A stretch of 64,000 nucleotides of DNA from Bartonella vinsonii subsp. arupensis OK-94-513 (GCF_000278235.1 NZ_JH725037.1:240487-304486), one strand, 5' to 3'. Counted from the stretch's first letter, positions 40,650 to 50,551 are shown. The notes: generated by a model from the letters alone, not told the origin. Made by a program: numbers and translations.

Positions 40650-41435
40650 CTACTTTACAGAATTTTGTGTATCTGGCGCTTGCTCTACAGGCATTTCTGC
40701 ATCCGGTGCTTTTTCTACGGGAGCTTGCGCTGGTAGCTGTCCCATAGGCATTTCCACACCTGGTGCCTGCTCTACAGGCATTTTTGCGTCCGGTGCCTTT
40801 TCTACAGGAGCTTGCGTTGGCAACTGTCCCATAGGCATTTCTGCACCTGGTGCTTGCTCTACAGGAGCCTGCGTTGACTGCCCCACAGGCATTTCCACAC
40901 CTGGTGCCTGCTCTACAGGCATTTTTGCATCCGGTGCCTTTTGTACAGGAGCTTGCGTTGGCAGCTGTCCCATAGGCATTTCTGCACCTGGTGCTTGCTC
41001 TACAGGAGCCTGCGCTGGTAACTGTTCTACTGGTTTTTGTGTCTCCGAGAATTGTTCAGGAGTTGTTACAGAACTCCCTAAAACCTCTGGCTCAATAATA
41101 CGTCCTGAACCACCCATCATATTATAATTCAAATGAGAAATAGCCCACCACGTACCCCCAATAATAACAAAAACGCAAATAGCTGCAAACCATAATGCGC
41201 TTAAATTCCATTTGGCATCTGGACCAGAATTCAGGTGCAAGAAAAAAACAATTTGCACTATAATCTGAATAATCGCCATCCCAATAAGATATGCAACCTT
41301 TGTGCTAATTGCCCAACTGTCCATCATTCCATACATCACAGGAATAAAAGACCCCATCGTGAAAAATACAGCCAGTATAAAACCAATTAAATAAGAACCC
41401 GTACTGGGACCATGTGCTTCGTTATGCCTGCTCAT
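40650..41435 (-). CDS. cyoD: Cytochrome bo3 quinol oxidase subunit IV with long Pro-rich repeat tail
   Basis: Residues 1 to about 108 are a normal CyoD: three membrane helices (about 14-37, 44-66 and 79-98) with the conserved IVFFLHLNS segment. The family is usually 110-130 residues; this protein has 261. From residue 138 to the end it carries tandem repeats of two related modules, QLPTQAPVEKAPDAK... (29 aa) and QLPAQAPVEQAPGAEMPMG (18-19 aa), rich in Pro, Ala, Gln, Val and Glu. The start at 41435 overlaps the cyoC stop by one base (TAATG) and gives MSRHNEAHG; a longer frame 45 nt upstream is rejected. The core helps assemble subunit I. The tail's function is unknown and it would project from the membrane. 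Confidence 0.9.
   Translation of the reverse strand: MSRHNEAHGPSTGSYLIGFILAVFFTMGSFIPVMYGMMDSWAISTKVAYLIGMAIIQIIVQIVFFLHLNSGPDAKWNLSALWFAAICVFVIIGGTWWAISHLNYNMMGGSGRIIEPEVLGSSVTTPEQFSETQKPVEQLPAQAPVEQAPGAEMPMGQLPTQAPVQKAPDAKMPVEQAPGVEMPVGQSTQAPVEQAPGAEMPMGQLPTQAPVEKAPDAKMPVEQAPGVEMPMGQLPAQAPVEKAPDAEMPVEQAPDTQNSVK
40653..41024 (-). repeat. In-frame tandem repeats encoding the CyoD tail
   Basis: Five consecutive coding modules: residues 138-156, 157-185, 186-203, 204-232 and 233-261. Modules 1+2 and 3+4 form a 47-48-residue super-repeat (about 141-144 bp) present twice, with a divergent fifth unit at the end. All units keep the reading frame. Confidence 0.85.
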
Positions 41436-42100
41436 TATAATGCTCCTAATAGATAAACCATCGTGAAAACACCAACCCATACGATATCAAGCAAATGCCA
41501 GAAAATTGAAAGGCATGTCAAACGTGTTTTATTATCCTGATCCAAACCACTACGACGAAGATGAAAAAACATTACTATCATCCAGAGAAGACCAACACTT
41601 ACGTGAAGACCATGAGTGCCCACTAAAGCAAAAAATGCTGACCAATAAGCAGATAGGACTTCTCGTCCAAAAAGCTGTAAACCTGTTGCAGGATCAATAC
41701 CAGCATAAGCATTAGGATCGTAATAAAACACCTCGCCCAGAAGCTCATGAAACTCATAAACTTCCATTCCGATAAAACAACATCCAAGGACAAAGGTAAC
41801 AGCCATCCATAACCGCACACCACTAAGATTACTTTTATGTGCTTGTACCATTGCAAACCCATAAGTAATTGATGATAGCAATAAGATAGCAGTCTCAACT
41901 AAAACAAATTTTAAATCAATAAATTCATTGCCTGCTTTTCCTCCACCATAAGAAGCAGAAAAAACAGCAAAACTTGAAAAAAGTGTTGAGAACAGAATCA
42001 AATCCGAAAGAATGTAGACCCAAAAACCAAATGTCATTATCGAGCTACTATCGTGATGATGTTCATCAACGTGAGCATTATTCATTGTTATCGCATTCAT
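41435..42100 (-). CDS. cyoC: Cytochrome bo3 quinol oxidase subunit III
   Basis: Subunit III of the haem-copper quinol oxidase, a membrane protein of 221 residues with about five helices: MTFGFWVYILSDLILFSTLF, the helix near AILLLSSITYGFAMVQ, the one at VTFVLGCCFIGMEVYE, the one containing FALVGTHGLHVSVGLLW, and the last near HLLDIVWVGVFTMVYL. The His-rich N-terminus (DEHHHDS) is usual. It overlaps cyoB by 4 nt (ATGA) and cyoD by one base, so all are translationally coupled. Confidence 0.95.
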   Translation of the reverse strand: MNAITMNNAHVDEHHHDSSSIMTFGFWVYILSDLILFSTLFSSFAVFSASYGGGKAGNEFIDLKFVLVETAILLLSSITYGFAMVQAHKSNLSGVRLWMAVTFVLGCCFIGMEVYEFHELLGEVFYYDPNAYAGIDPATGLQLFGREVLSAYWSAFFALVGTHGLHVSVGLLWMIVMFFHLRRSGLDQDNKTRLTCLSIFWHLLDIVWVGVFTMVYLLGAL

Positions 42101-44115
42101 ACTGTTGCTCCTTGTTTTTTAAGAACAGCTGTAAAAACATCCTCAGTTTTTTGCACTTCTTCAGCTGGAATATAGTAACCATGGTGGTCACCTGTTAATG
42201 AATGACGCACAATCGTTGCAATAAAACCAATCAACCCAATCGCAACGAGCCACCAAATATGCCAAACAAGCGCAAAACCAATAACTAACGAAAAGAATCC
42301 TGCAATAATCCCTGCCGATGTATTTGAAGGCATATGAATTTTTGAAAAACCACTCGTTGGACGCTGATAACCATTCTTCTTCATATGCCAATAAGCATCG
42401 TCATGCTGCACTTCTGGAATAATTGCAAAATTATAAGCAGGAGGAGGAGAAGAAACAGACCATTCAAGCGTCCGTCCATCACCCCAAGAATCATTTAATG
42501 TTACTGGCAAGCGCCCTTTATGTTTGATACCATACCTAATTGCTAAAACAACTTGTAGAACAAAACAAAGGATACCAAGCAAAATAATAAAAGCTCCCAA
42601 TGCAGCAATGATAAACATTGGCTGCCAACTAGGTTCCATGTAATGCTGGAGACGACGCGTCGCACCCATTAAACCAAGCGCATAAACTGGGAAAAAAGCG
42701 AGGTAGAAACCAACAAACCAGCACCAGAAAGATGCAATACCTAGAAATCGATTGGGTTTATAACCAAAAACTTTTGGAAACCAAAAAGCAAGCCCAGCGA
42801 GATAAGCAAAAACAACACCACCAATAATTGTATGATGGAAATGCGCTACCAAAAACAACGAATTGTGAAACTGCCAATCAGCAGGCACAATAGATAATAA
42901 AACACCGGTTAACCCACCACCAACAAATGTAAAGATCATTCCCATACACCAAAGCATTGGAGGCTCGAAACGAATGCGCCCTTTATACATAGTCAGTAGC
43001 CAATTAAAGACTTTCACACCTGTGGGAACCGCAATGATCATTGTTGCAATACCAAAGAAAGTATTTACAGCTTCACCTCCACCCATTGTAAAGAAATGGT
43101 GTCCCCAAACAACAAGCGAAAGAATTAAAATAACCAACATTGCCCATACCATTGAAGTATAACCAAAAAGGCGTTTTGAAGAAAAAGTCGACACAACCTC
43201 AGAAACAATCCCAAAAGCAGGAACAACCAAAACATAGACTTCAGGATGACCAAAAATCCAGACATAGTTAATCCATACCATCGGATTTCCACCCCCAACA
43301 TTAGTAAAGAAATTCATGCCCAAATAACGATCACATGCCAAGAGGGCGAATGCTACAGTTAAAACAGGATAAATCACCAAAATAAGGACATTACTAACGA
43401 AAGCGCTCCAACAAAAAACTGGCATTTTCATCATTGTCATTCCAGGAGCACGCATTTTAATAATGGTCGCAACGAAATTGATTGCTCCCATTGTCGTCGC
43501 GATACCAGAAAGCTGAAGCGACCATAAATAATAATCTACCCCTGTATCTGGACTCCCTTGCAACTCAGAAAAAGGAGGATACATCAACCAACCACCACGA
43601 CCAAAATTACCAACACCTAGCGATATGTTAATCAGTATTGCCCCTGCAGCTGTAATCCAAAACCCTAAATTATTTGCAAAAGGGAAGGCAACATCACGAG
43701 CACCAATTTGTAGTGGTATGAGGTAATTAAAAAGACCAAATAAGATCGGTGTGGCCATGAAGAAAATCATAATGGTGCCATGCGCCGAAAAAATCTGATC
43801 AAAATGCTCAGGCGGCAAATACCCTGCCGTTTCACTGCCAAGCGCCATAGCCTGATGTGTGCGCATCATAATTGCATCAGCAAAACCACGAACAAGCATG
43901 ATAATACCGAGAACAATGTACATAATGCCGATACGTTTATGATCAACCGTTGTAATCCAATTTCGCCATAAAACTCCCCACCATCCAAGTACTGTTAAAG
44001 CAATAACAGCAATTAAACCTCCCAAAACAATCGCAATACATGTGTATAAAACGATTGGCTCATGTGCAAGTGCATGAAAAGCACCAGCCGTAGGATCTGT
44101 AAGTCTTCCAAACAT
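42097..44115 (-). CDS. cyoB: Cytochrome bo3 quinol oxidase subunit I
   Basis: The catalytic subunit of the proton-pumping ubiquinol oxidase, holding low-spin haem, high-spin haem and Cu(B). 672 residues with about 15 helices. Visible ligand motifs are HGTIMIFFM (low-spin haem histidine), WIFGHPEVYVLVVPAFG (Cu(B) His and cross-linked Tyr), VWGHHFFTMGG (two Cu(B) histidines) and VAHFHHTIIGG (haem ligands). The CyoB-type R-D-V-A segment (QIGARDVAFPFAN) is present. Central gene of cyoABCD. Confidence 0.97.
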   Translation of the reverse strand: MFGRLTDPTAGAFHALAHEPIVLYTCIAIVLGGLIAVIALTVLGWWGVLWRNWITTVDHKRIGIMYIVLGIIMLVRGFADAIMMRTHQAMALGSETAGYLPPEHFDQIFSAHGTIMIFFMATPILFGLFNYLIPLQIGARDVAFPFANNLGFWITAAGAILINISLGVGNFGRGGWLMYPPFSELQGSPDTGVDYYLWSLQLSGIATTMGAINFVATIIKMRAPGMTMMKMPVFCWSAFVSNVLILVIYPVLTVAFALLACDRYLGMNFFTNVGGGNPMVWINYVWIFGHPEVYVLVVPAFGIVSEVVSTFSSKRLFGYTSMVWAMLVILILSLVVWGHHFFTMGGGEAVNTFFGIATMIIAVPTGVKVFNWLLTMYKGRIRFEPPMLWCMGMIFTFVGGGLTGVLLSIVPADWQFHNSLFLVAHFHHTIIGGVVFAYLAGLAFWFPKVFGYKPNRFLGIASFWCWFVGFYLAFFPVYALGLMGATRRLQHYMEPSWQPMFIIAALGAFIILLGILCFVLQVVLAIRYGIKHKGRLPVTLNDSWGDGRTLEWSVSSPPPAYNFAIIPEVQHDDAYWHMKKNGYQRPTSGFSKIHMPSNTSAGIIAGFFSLVIGFALVWHIWWLVAIGLIGFIATIVRHSLTGDHHGYYIPAEEVQKTEDVFTAVLKKQGATV

Positions 44116-44188
44116 TTCTCAACCCATATCAAATGAATTTCAGTTAAAAGAAACCTTCTTTTAAAAAGGTCCTTTCTCGATTGATGCC

Positions 44189-45160
44189 CTAAATAACATC
44201 AGGATCAAAAACAGAACAAAGGGCACCCCAAAGCGACTGAGCCGCAGCACGCTTCATTAAGTCTTCATTACATACGGTATTTTCATCAACACATCGATTG
44301 ACAATCCGGTAATAAAGCCGACTCTCAACGGGAGAAAAATAACGTACTTCAGCATCCTTTTCCTTAGCAGCAACATCACCCATACGCGGCGCAATAGAAA
44401 GCTGACGATAAGATGCGCGATCAAGAACTTGGCCACCAGAACGAGCTTTAGCAACCCAATTCTCAAAATCTTGCGGAGATACAGAATGCCATTTAAAGCG
44501 CATATTTGCAAAACCATCACCACTGTAATTTGCTGAGGTTCCTTTAAACACCCCTTGCTCATCCGCGATCAAATGCAATTTGGAATTCATCTGCGGCATA
44601 GCATAAAGAACTGTACCCAATTTGGGTACCCAAAAAGCATTTACAGAACTTTCTGACGTCAATTGCAATAAAACTTGACGCCCTTTAGGTGCATAAATCT
44701 CATTGATCGATGCAATATTATATTCAGGGTAAATAAAAAGCCATTTCCAATCAAGAGCAACAACGTCTACTTGCAACGGTTTCCCTTCACCAACGACTTC
44801 CACTGGAAGCGGATTTTCTGGTTCAAGCTTATAGGTGTAATAGGCTGTCAACGCACCTAAAACCGTTACAATAATAATTGGAACACCCCACATAAATGCT
44901 TCAATTTTATTTGAATGCCCCCAATCAGGTAAATATTCTTCTGCAGTATTCGACGCCCGATATTTAATGGCCAAAAACACAACACTCACCATCACTGGGA
45001 TTACAACGCAAAGCATAACAGCAACACAAATAACGATCAAAATAAGCTGTTGCCGTGCAACATACCCTGCTGGGTGAATAACATCAAATTTACAACTAGA
45101 TAAAAGAAACGCCATCCCTAAAATTACGAGCATCTTTATTTGTTTAACAAAGTTTCTCAT
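44189..45160 (-). CDS. cyoA: Cytochrome bo3 quinol oxidase subunit II (lipoprotein)
   Basis: Subunit II, 323 residues. The signal sequence ends in the lipobox LLSSC, so it is a lipoprotein with Cys24 acylated. Two membrane helices follow (about 38-63 and 84-105), then the periplasmic cupredoxin domain (LDWKWLFIYPEYNIASIN, FWVPKLGTVLYAMPQM). The Cu(A) ligands of cytochrome c oxidases are absent, as expected for a quinol oxidase. A C-terminal region (about 230-323) corresponds to the CyoA-specific COX-aromatic-rich extension. It is the first gene of the operon; the promoter lies in 45161-45287. Confidence 0.95.
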   Translation of the reverse strand: MRNFVKQIKMLVILGMAFLLSSCKFDVIHPAGYVARQQLILIVICVAVMLCVVIPVMVSVVFLAIKYRASNTAEEYLPDWGHSNKIEAFMWGVPIIIVTVLGALTAYYTYKLEPENPLPVEVVGEGKPLQVDVVALDWKWLFIYPEYNIASINEIYAPKGRQVLLQLTSESSVNAFWVPKLGTVLYAMPQMNSKLHLIADEQGVFKGTSANYSGDGFANMRFKWHSVSPQDFENWVAKARSGGQVLDRASYRQLSIAPRMGDVAAKEKDAEVRYFSPVESRLYYRIVNRCVDENTVCNEDLMKRAAAQSLWGALCSVFDPDVI

Positions 45161-45287
45161 CTCACCTGCCCCATCACATACATATTAGAAGTTGTCATCA
45201 AAAAATGATGAAACCTCAATAACATGCTTACTTATTTAAAAAGAATTATCAAGTAAATTCAAATGCCCCCATCAATATTATACAGGA

Positions 45288-45752
45288 TTATACAACTTTT
45301 GATCCTTTAACACCAAATTTAAGCCTCTTAGCAAGATATTCAAGCGCAAACCAATATCCCTCACTCCCACAACCAGCAATAACCGCATCCACACCTGTAG
45401 CGCTATAAGAATGGTGGCGAAAAGCTTCACGCTGATAAATGTTAGACAAATGAACTTCTACTTTTGGCCCTGAAAACATTTTTAATGCATCAAGAAGTGC
45501 AACAGATGTATGACTGTAAGCTGCTGGATTGATGATCAATCCAGCACTCACTCCAATTGCTGTCTGTATCCATTCTACCAATTGACCTTCACAGTTACTT
45601 TGGTGAAAATGCACTATTATACCGGCATTTGTTGCCCATTCCCTGCAAAATTTTTCAATATCTTCTAGAGTCTCAGTTCCGTAAATTTCTGGCTCTCGTT
45701 GACCCAGAAAATTTAAATTAGGACCATTTAAAACTGTTATAATTGTGGACAT
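45288..45752 (-). CDS. aroQ: 3-dehydroquinate dehydratase, type II
   Basis: The third step of the shikimate pathway. 154 residues, the normal size of the dodecameric type II enzyme. The motif VLNGPNLNFLGQREPEIYG contains the catalytic Tyr; the others are INPAAYSHTSVALLDAL (catalytic His) and EVHLSNIYQREAFRHHS. The start at 45752 (MSTIITVLNG) has AAGAGGC upstream and fits the family better than an ATG 27 nt earlier. It lies 51 nt downstream of recF and may share its transcript. Confidence 0.96.
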   Translation of the reverse strand: MSTIITVLNGPNLNFLGQREPEIYGTETLEDIEKFCREWATNAGIIVHFHQSNCEGQLVEWIQTAIGVSAGLIINPAAYSHTSVALLDALKMFSGPKVEVHLSNIYQREAFRHHSYSATGVDAVIAGCGSEGYWFALEYLAKRLKFGVKGSKVV

Positions 45753-45803
45753 CGTAAGCCTCTTCTTTTTGATTATCATTTTATAAAAATTTTAGCAGGC
45801 TCT

Positions 45804-46946
45804 CTACTGCAATAAAGCTCCATCCTTAATCTCAAAAAACTCTGCTCGTCCTTTTAAGGCATCAAATAAAATGGGATCTGTTCCTGTCATAAATGTTTGC
45901 CCACCTAAGTCATCAAGAATATCAAATAAAGCAGCACGCCGATGCGGATCAAGATGTGCAGCCATTTCATCAAGAAGAAGAATGGGAGCCTTATCTGACA
46001 TCATGCCTGTTAAACGCGCATGAGACAAAACTAAACCCGTCAGAAGAGCTTTTTGTTCACCTGTTGAACAAGATGTTGCAGCCATATTTTTATCAGCATA
46101 AAAAACCTGCAAATCTGTGCGATGCGGTCCTTCCAATGTTCGCCCAGCAGCACGATCTCTTGCACGATTATGCCGCAGCCCTTCATAAAATTGTTCTTCA
46201 ACCTCAACCGCTGATATCTTACTAAGAGCCATTTCTAAAAAACCATCAATTTGCAAAAAAGCCCGTGGAAAAGGTATCTGAGATGGCATTTGTGCAAACA
46301 TATCATTTAAAAGCCGAATAACATCAATACGCGCCGCAGCAATAGCTGTTGCCAGCTCGGCCATTTGCTTTTCTAGAGCATCAAACCAAAGACAATCTTC
46401 ATTTCCATCCAAAAACAAACGATTACGTGCGCGCATAGCTTTATCATAATCTGTTATACGGCGACTATGTAAAGGATCAATAGCCAAAACCATACGATCT
46501 AAAAAACGACGGCGCTCAAGCGAAGGACCTGTAAAAAGCCCATCCATAGAAGGAGTCAAAATGCTAATATGACAATAATCTGCTAGGCAATCACTTGTCT
46601 CATTCACACCATTAATATGAACTTTTCGACCGTTGCCATCAACTTCCAAAGCTGTACCAATATTCACTTCGCCATAAAGAGCACATTCAAGACGGGCAAA
46701 GACAACGAACCCTTCACCTCCACTGTCTGCAAAGCTCACATCAGAATAAGCTGCACGCCGCAAACCACGACCAGGAGTGAGAAAAGATAACGCTTCTAAA
46801 AGGTTTGTCTTACCAGCACCATTATGACCAGTAAAAACTACATGTTGACCTGAAAAATGAATATTAAAAGAAGGATAATTACGATAACGCACAAGCTTTA
46901 GCTGTCTCACTGCCACTTTGTGCACATGACCAGCTATGCATTGCAA
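45804..46946 (-). CDS. recF: DNA replication and repair protein RecF
   Basis: An SMC-like ATPase that helps load RecA at gaps and stalled forks. 380 residues. Walker A is GHNGAGKTNLLEAL (about 39-52), the ABC-type signature is STGEQKALLTGLVLSHA, and Walker B is PILLLDEMAAHLD. It sits 11 nt downstream of dnaN, the conserved dnaN-recF pair. Its first 10 or so residues vary in the family and the exact start is not certain. Confidence 0.96.
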   Translation of the reverse strand: MQCIAGHVHKVAVRQLKLVRYRNYPSFNIHFSGQHVVFTGHNGAGKTNLLEALSFLTPGRGLRRAAYSDVSFADSGGEGFVVFARLECALYGEVNIGTALEVDGNGRKVHINGVNETSDCLADYCHISILTPSMDGLFTGPSLERRRFLDRMVLAIDPLHSRRITDYDKAMRARNRLFLDGNEDCLWFDALEKQMAELATAIAAARIDVIRLLNDMFAQMPSQIPFPRAFLQIDGFLEMALSKISAVEVEEQFYEGLRHNRARDRAAGRTLEGPHRTDLQVFYADKNMAATSCSTGEQKALLTGLVLSHARLTGMMSDKAPILLLDEMAAHLDPHRRAALFDILDDLGGQTFMTGTDPILFDALKGRAEFFEIKDGALLQ

Positions 46947-46957
46947 AACAATCGTCC

Positions 46958-48079
46958 CTAAACACGAATAGGCATCAGCACGTAAAGCGCAGCTTCATCA
47001 TCCTTATCACGAATCAGAGCTGGAGCTACAGCATCGGCCAACATAAAAACCATCTCATCACTCGAAAATTGTCCAGCAATGTCCAAAAGATAACGTGAAT
47101 TAAACCCTATCTCAAGAGGATCAGATGTATAAGTTGCTGCCAACTGATCTTCTGCACTTCCCGAATCAGGATTATTAACAACAAGCCTCAACTGCCCGTG
47201 CTCAATTGTTAATTTTACTGCACGCCCACGATCACTTGAAATTGTCGAAACACGATCAACTGCAGAAGAAAAATCCTGCCTGTTAACAATCAATTCCTTA
47301 TCATTTCCAAGAGGAATAACACGTTGATAATCCGGAAATGTTCCATCAATTAACTTTGATGTCAAAACTACAGAACCTACAGAAAAACGAATCTTTGTCT
47401 CTGAGAGCTCTATACACACCTCACCATCAATCTCTTCCGAAAGCAGCTTTTGCAACTCTCCCACAGTTTTACGAGGAATAATGACACCCGGCATACCATC
47501 AATACTCGAAGGCGCTTCCATATCAACTTGTGCCAAACGATGCCCATCAGTCGCAACTAAACGTAGCTTCAAGACACCATCATTCACAATATGAAAATAA
47601 ATGCCATTAAGATAATAACGAGTTTCTTCAGTAGAAATAGCAAATTGTGTACAATCCAGTAAATGTTTTAAGCCTGATGCTGGTAGAGAAAAACGATAAC
47701 CAAACTGACCAGGAAGTGATTCTGGAAAATCTATCTTTGGAAGGCACTGAAGCTGAAAATGTGCACGACCCGAAACAACGGACATCGTACTTGCTTGATT
47801 CTCATCAACGGATAAAATAATTTCACTACTGTCAGAAAATTTTCGAACGATATCATACAGCAAATGTGCTGGAACAGTTATTGCCCCAGCCTCTTCAACA
47901 TTGACTACAAAAGATTCTGTAATCTCTAAATCAAGATCTGTTGCTTTTAATTGCACAGTACCATTGTCTGCATCAATCAATACATTCGATAGAATAGGAA
48001 CAGTATTACGACGCTCCACCACACGGTGAATACGACCTAGAGATTTGAGAAATTGACTGCGATCAACTGTAATACGCAT
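46958..48079 (-). CDS. dnaN: DNA polymerase III sliding clamp (beta subunit)
   Basis: The ring-shaped processivity factor, 373 residues in three repeated domains. It begins MRITVDRSQFLKSLGRIH and has PILSNVLIDADN, YYLNGIYFH, LRLVATDGHRLA in domain II, and the terminal ALYVLMPIRV, where the clamp's C-terminal M-P-x-R/V is typical. It lies 185 nt downstream of dnaA and directly upstream of recF. Confidence 0.97.
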   Translation of the reverse strand: MRITVDRSQFLKSLGRIHRVVERRNTVPILSNVLIDADNGTVQLKATDLDLEITESFVVNVEEAGAITVPAHLLYDIVRKFSDSSEIILSVDENQASTMSVVSGRAHFQLQCLPKIDFPESLPGQFGYRFSLPASGLKHLLDCTQFAISTEETRYYLNGIYFHIVNDGVLKLRLVATDGHRLAQVDMEAPSSIDGMPGVIIPRKTVGELQKLLSEEIDGEVCIELSETKIRFSVGSVVLTSKLIDGTFPDYQRVIPLGNDKELIVNRQDFSSAVDRVSTISSDRGRAVKLTIEHGQLRLVVNNPDSGSAEDQLAATYTSDPLEIGFNSRYLLDIAGQFSSDEMVFMLADAVAPALIRDKDDEAALYVLMPIRV

Positions 48080-48264
48080 AAAATCTCCGTTACAATTTAC
48101 AAAAACTATAGAAACTCTCTAGATTAAAAATAATCTATCCCCTTAAGAATCACATGCCTGATTCTATTCAACCTCTCTTCAAATAGCAAGTAACGACTAT
48201 ATAAGCAAAAAATAGTATTCCTTATAAATCCTCTCCACTCCTTCTCTCAAAAGAGGAAAGGCTG

Positions 48265-49836
48265 TTACGCAGCTTGCTCTCCAATCAACCGCTTAAGCAA
48301 TTCAAGCTCTTTGGCCAATGTCTGATCACCACAAACCAAATCTTCAATTTTACGTACAGCATGTAAAACTGTTGTATGATCACGCCCACCAAAACGACGT
48401 CCAATTTCTGGTAAGGAGCGAGGCGTTAACATTTTTGCTAAATACATCGCAACTTGTCGTGGTTTCACAACGGTACGTGTCCGACGATTAGATAACAAAT
48501 CCTGTTTAGAAACATTATAATGCCGTGCAACTGTACGTTGAATTTCTTCAATCCGAATACGCTTAGGTTCACCGGAACGTGTCAAGTGGCCCAATAATTC
48601 ATCAATCCGTTCTAAAGATAAATCAGATTCGAAAGACTGACGGAACAATAACTGATTAAATGCTCCTTCAATATCACGTCCTGATCCTGAAACTGTTCTC
48701 GCTATATACTCTAGAATATCATCAGGAATTGAGATCGTATTATCATCTTGTCGCGCCAATTGTAACCGCTGGTGCAACATTTTTAAACGCATTTCATAAT
48801 CAGGTGCTTCAATTTCAAGGGCAACCCCTCCCTGAAGACGAGAACGAACCCGAAGATCAAGTGATTCTAATTCTGCTGGTGGACGATCCGCAGCCACAAC
48901 AACTTGTTTTGCACTATCAAGCAACATATTCAGCAAATGACAAAATTCATGCTGAATCGACTTTCCCTGCAAAAATTGCATATCATCAATAATAAGAAGA
49001 TCAATATCACGAAGCTGCTCTTTAAATGAAAGAGCATCATTATCACGAATAGCCGTCGCAAAACGCCACATAAAATATTCAGCGGTCAAATAAATAACCC
49101 GCGCAGACGTTAAACGCTTCAACGCTGCTGATGCAATAGCTTGAAGCAAATGCGTTTTCCCTAAACCAACCGATGCGTGAATAAAAAGAGGATTAAATCT
49201 TAGGGCACTTTTATGCCCTTCTGCAATCGAACGTGCAGCAGCTAAAGCAACACGATTAGAAGAACCCTCCACAAAACTCTCAAAAGTATAACGAGAATCA
49301 AGTGGTGAACCTAAAACACCTGCTTGAGCATTCTTTACTGAATGCTCCGTATAACCCTCAACGAAAGACGCTGTTGCCTGCTCTTCCAGAACAACAGGAG
49401 CTGCACTTGTTCTACAGACAACACCTGTTGAAACACGTTTCATACCCCGTACGATAATTTCGACGCGAAGGATCGCCGAATTCTCTTGCTTCCATAAATT
49501 GGTCAAAAGAGAACCATAGTGATTATTAATCCATGAACGCAAAAACGCTGTAGGAACGGAAAGTTTCACAAGATTACGACTATATTCAGCAAGCTTCACA
49601 CGCCCAAACCAACTCGTATAAGCTTCCATACCAACTTGCGCCTTTAATTGCGCCATCACACGCGCGAAAGCCGCCGCACCTTCTTCCTCTGAAATCAGAG
49701 GATACTCTACAGAAGTATTTCTATTAACTCCCCCACCACTATCCGTCATCTCACTCTTTATTATTTTCTCTGCCGACAGGATATTCACCGAAACCCTTTT
49801 AAAGGAACTAGCTTTAGAGTTCAATTTATCCACCAT
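48265..49836 (-). CDS. dnaA: Chromosomal replication initiator DnaA
   Basis: It binds DnaA boxes and opens the replication origin. 523 residues. Domain I is about 55-130 ([20 protein letters not shown]). The AAA+ domain carries a P-loop in [19 protein letters not shown], Walker [14 protein letters not shown], and sensor motifs. Domain IV ends with [17 protein letters not shown], the signature contacting the DnaA box. The N-terminal extension before domain I (about 50 residues) is longer than in enterobacteria. The start at 49836 has AGGA at a 7-nt spacing. It is the first gene of dnaA-dnaN-recF, downstream of the GANTC-rich region. Confidence 0.97.
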   Translation of the reverse strand: MVDKLNSKASSFKRVSVNILSAEKIIKSEMTDSGGGVNRNTSVEYPLISEEEGAAAFARVMAQLKAQVGMEAYTSWFGRVKLAEYSRNLVKLSVPTAFLRSWINNHYGSLLTNLWKQENSAILRVEIIVRGMKRVSTGVVCRTSAAPVVLEEQATASFVEGYTEHSVKNAQAGVLGSPLDSRYTFESFVEGSSNRVALAAARSIAEGHKSALRFNPLFIHASVGLGKTHLLQAIASAALKRLTSARVIYLTAEYFMWRFATAIRDNDALSFKEQLRDIDLLIIDDMQFLQGKSIQHEFCHLLNMLLDSAKQVVVAADRPPAELESLDLRVRSRLQGGVALEIEAPDYEMRLKMLHQRLQLARQDDNTISIPDDILEYIARTVSGSGRDIEGAFNQLLFRQSFESDLSLERIDELLGHLTRSGEPKRIRIEEIQRTVARHYNVSKQDLLSNRRTRTVVKPRQVAMYLAKMLTPRSLPEIGRRFGGRDHTTVLHAVRKIEDLVCGDQTLAKELELLKRLIGEQAA

Positions 49837-50285
49837 CTTTCATCCTGATAAAAATAAAAATTTGTCCTACCAAACAGCTAAAAATCAACTTAGCGAAAGC
49901 AAAACGCCCGACCCCAAATAAGATTACTTATCCTCCCCTAGGACAGCTTTATTACAACTCCACCAAAAAAGATGACCAATTAAGATTTACTTGTCCTCAC
50001 GATATGACCCACTCCTCTTAAATAGCAAACATACCCATCAAGAAAACTAACAAACACGTCAGAAAACTATCCAACATGAAAGTCTACAATAACCTAAATC
50101 ACAGCATCTTACACTCAACACAACATTAGGATAATAAACTGATGTAACCCCTGTATGTTTTTTTAGTCTCCACAAGAACCATACAAAACAGCAGAGGTAA
50201 AATGCAAGAGGTCAAAATGAAATCAAAAGCCCCTAAAAAGCCACCATAAACCTGCTTATATAAACGGGAGACGGGGAAAATAATT

Positions 50286-50464
50286 GATTCAATTCATTTT
50301 TTTTCTTTTAATTTACCGATAATTAAAGAATCTTTTCAGATTAAAAAAAAAAAATAAAAATACTTGACAAAAAAGACTCTGTAAAAATCCACAAAGCTTG
50401 TGGATAACCATATAAAGTCTATAAACATTCCCTTCTTTTTAAGGAGAAGAATCGCTGTTGAGTC
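50286..50464. promoter_or_regulatory. Cluster of five GANTC sites upstream of dnaA
   Basis: GANTC occurs at 50286, 50328, 50375, 50449 and 50460. GANTC is the target of the CcrM methyltransferase, and GcrA (encoded at 57323-57850) acts at methylated GANTC promoters. The cluster flanks the DnaA box. A regulatory or replication role is inferred from these motifs alone. Confidence 0.5.
50399..50407 (-). promoter_or_regulatory. Consensus DnaA box
   Basis: TTATCCACA on the minus strand, an exact match to the DnaA-box consensus. A weaker inverted partner (AATCCACA, plus strand) lies 5 nt away, making a near-palindrome ATCCACA-AAGCT-TGTGGAT. It may serve dnaA autoregulation or an origin; only one perfect box is visible. 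Confidence 0.55.
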
Positions 50465-50500
50465 TTTTCCTTAAAAGATAAGGTTTTCAGAAAACAAAAA

Positions 50501-50527
50501 AAACCAGCACCAAAATGGAGCTGGTTT
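50501..50527 (-). terminator. Rho-independent terminator of rpsT
   Basis: A stem AAACCAGC-A-CC against GG-A-GCTGGTTT, with one internal mismatch. On the minus strand a seven-T run follows. It lies 25 nt beyond the rpsT stop. Confidence 0.82.
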
Positions 50528-50551
50528 CATTTCTAATAAAATGGGAAAAGC

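Larger units (their letters stand above)
49837..50500. other. Gene-free region between dnaA and rpsT
   Basis: About 660 bases. The part nearest dnaA should hold its promoter. The part near rpsT is very AT-rich (including a run of 12 A at about 50343-50354), with one exact DnaA box and five GANTC sites. No protein-coding frame is supported. Confidence 0.55.

Noticed and set aside
40653-41024. CRISPR-like or intergenic tandem repeat
   Set aside because: The repeats are in frame within cyoD, unequal in length and translate to regular Pro-rich modules, so they are coding repeats.
50286-50464. Chromosomal origin of replication at the dnaA upstream gap
   Set aside because: Only one perfect DnaA box is visible, and in many alphaproteobacteria the origin is not next to dnaA; recorded as a regulatory cluster rather than an origin.
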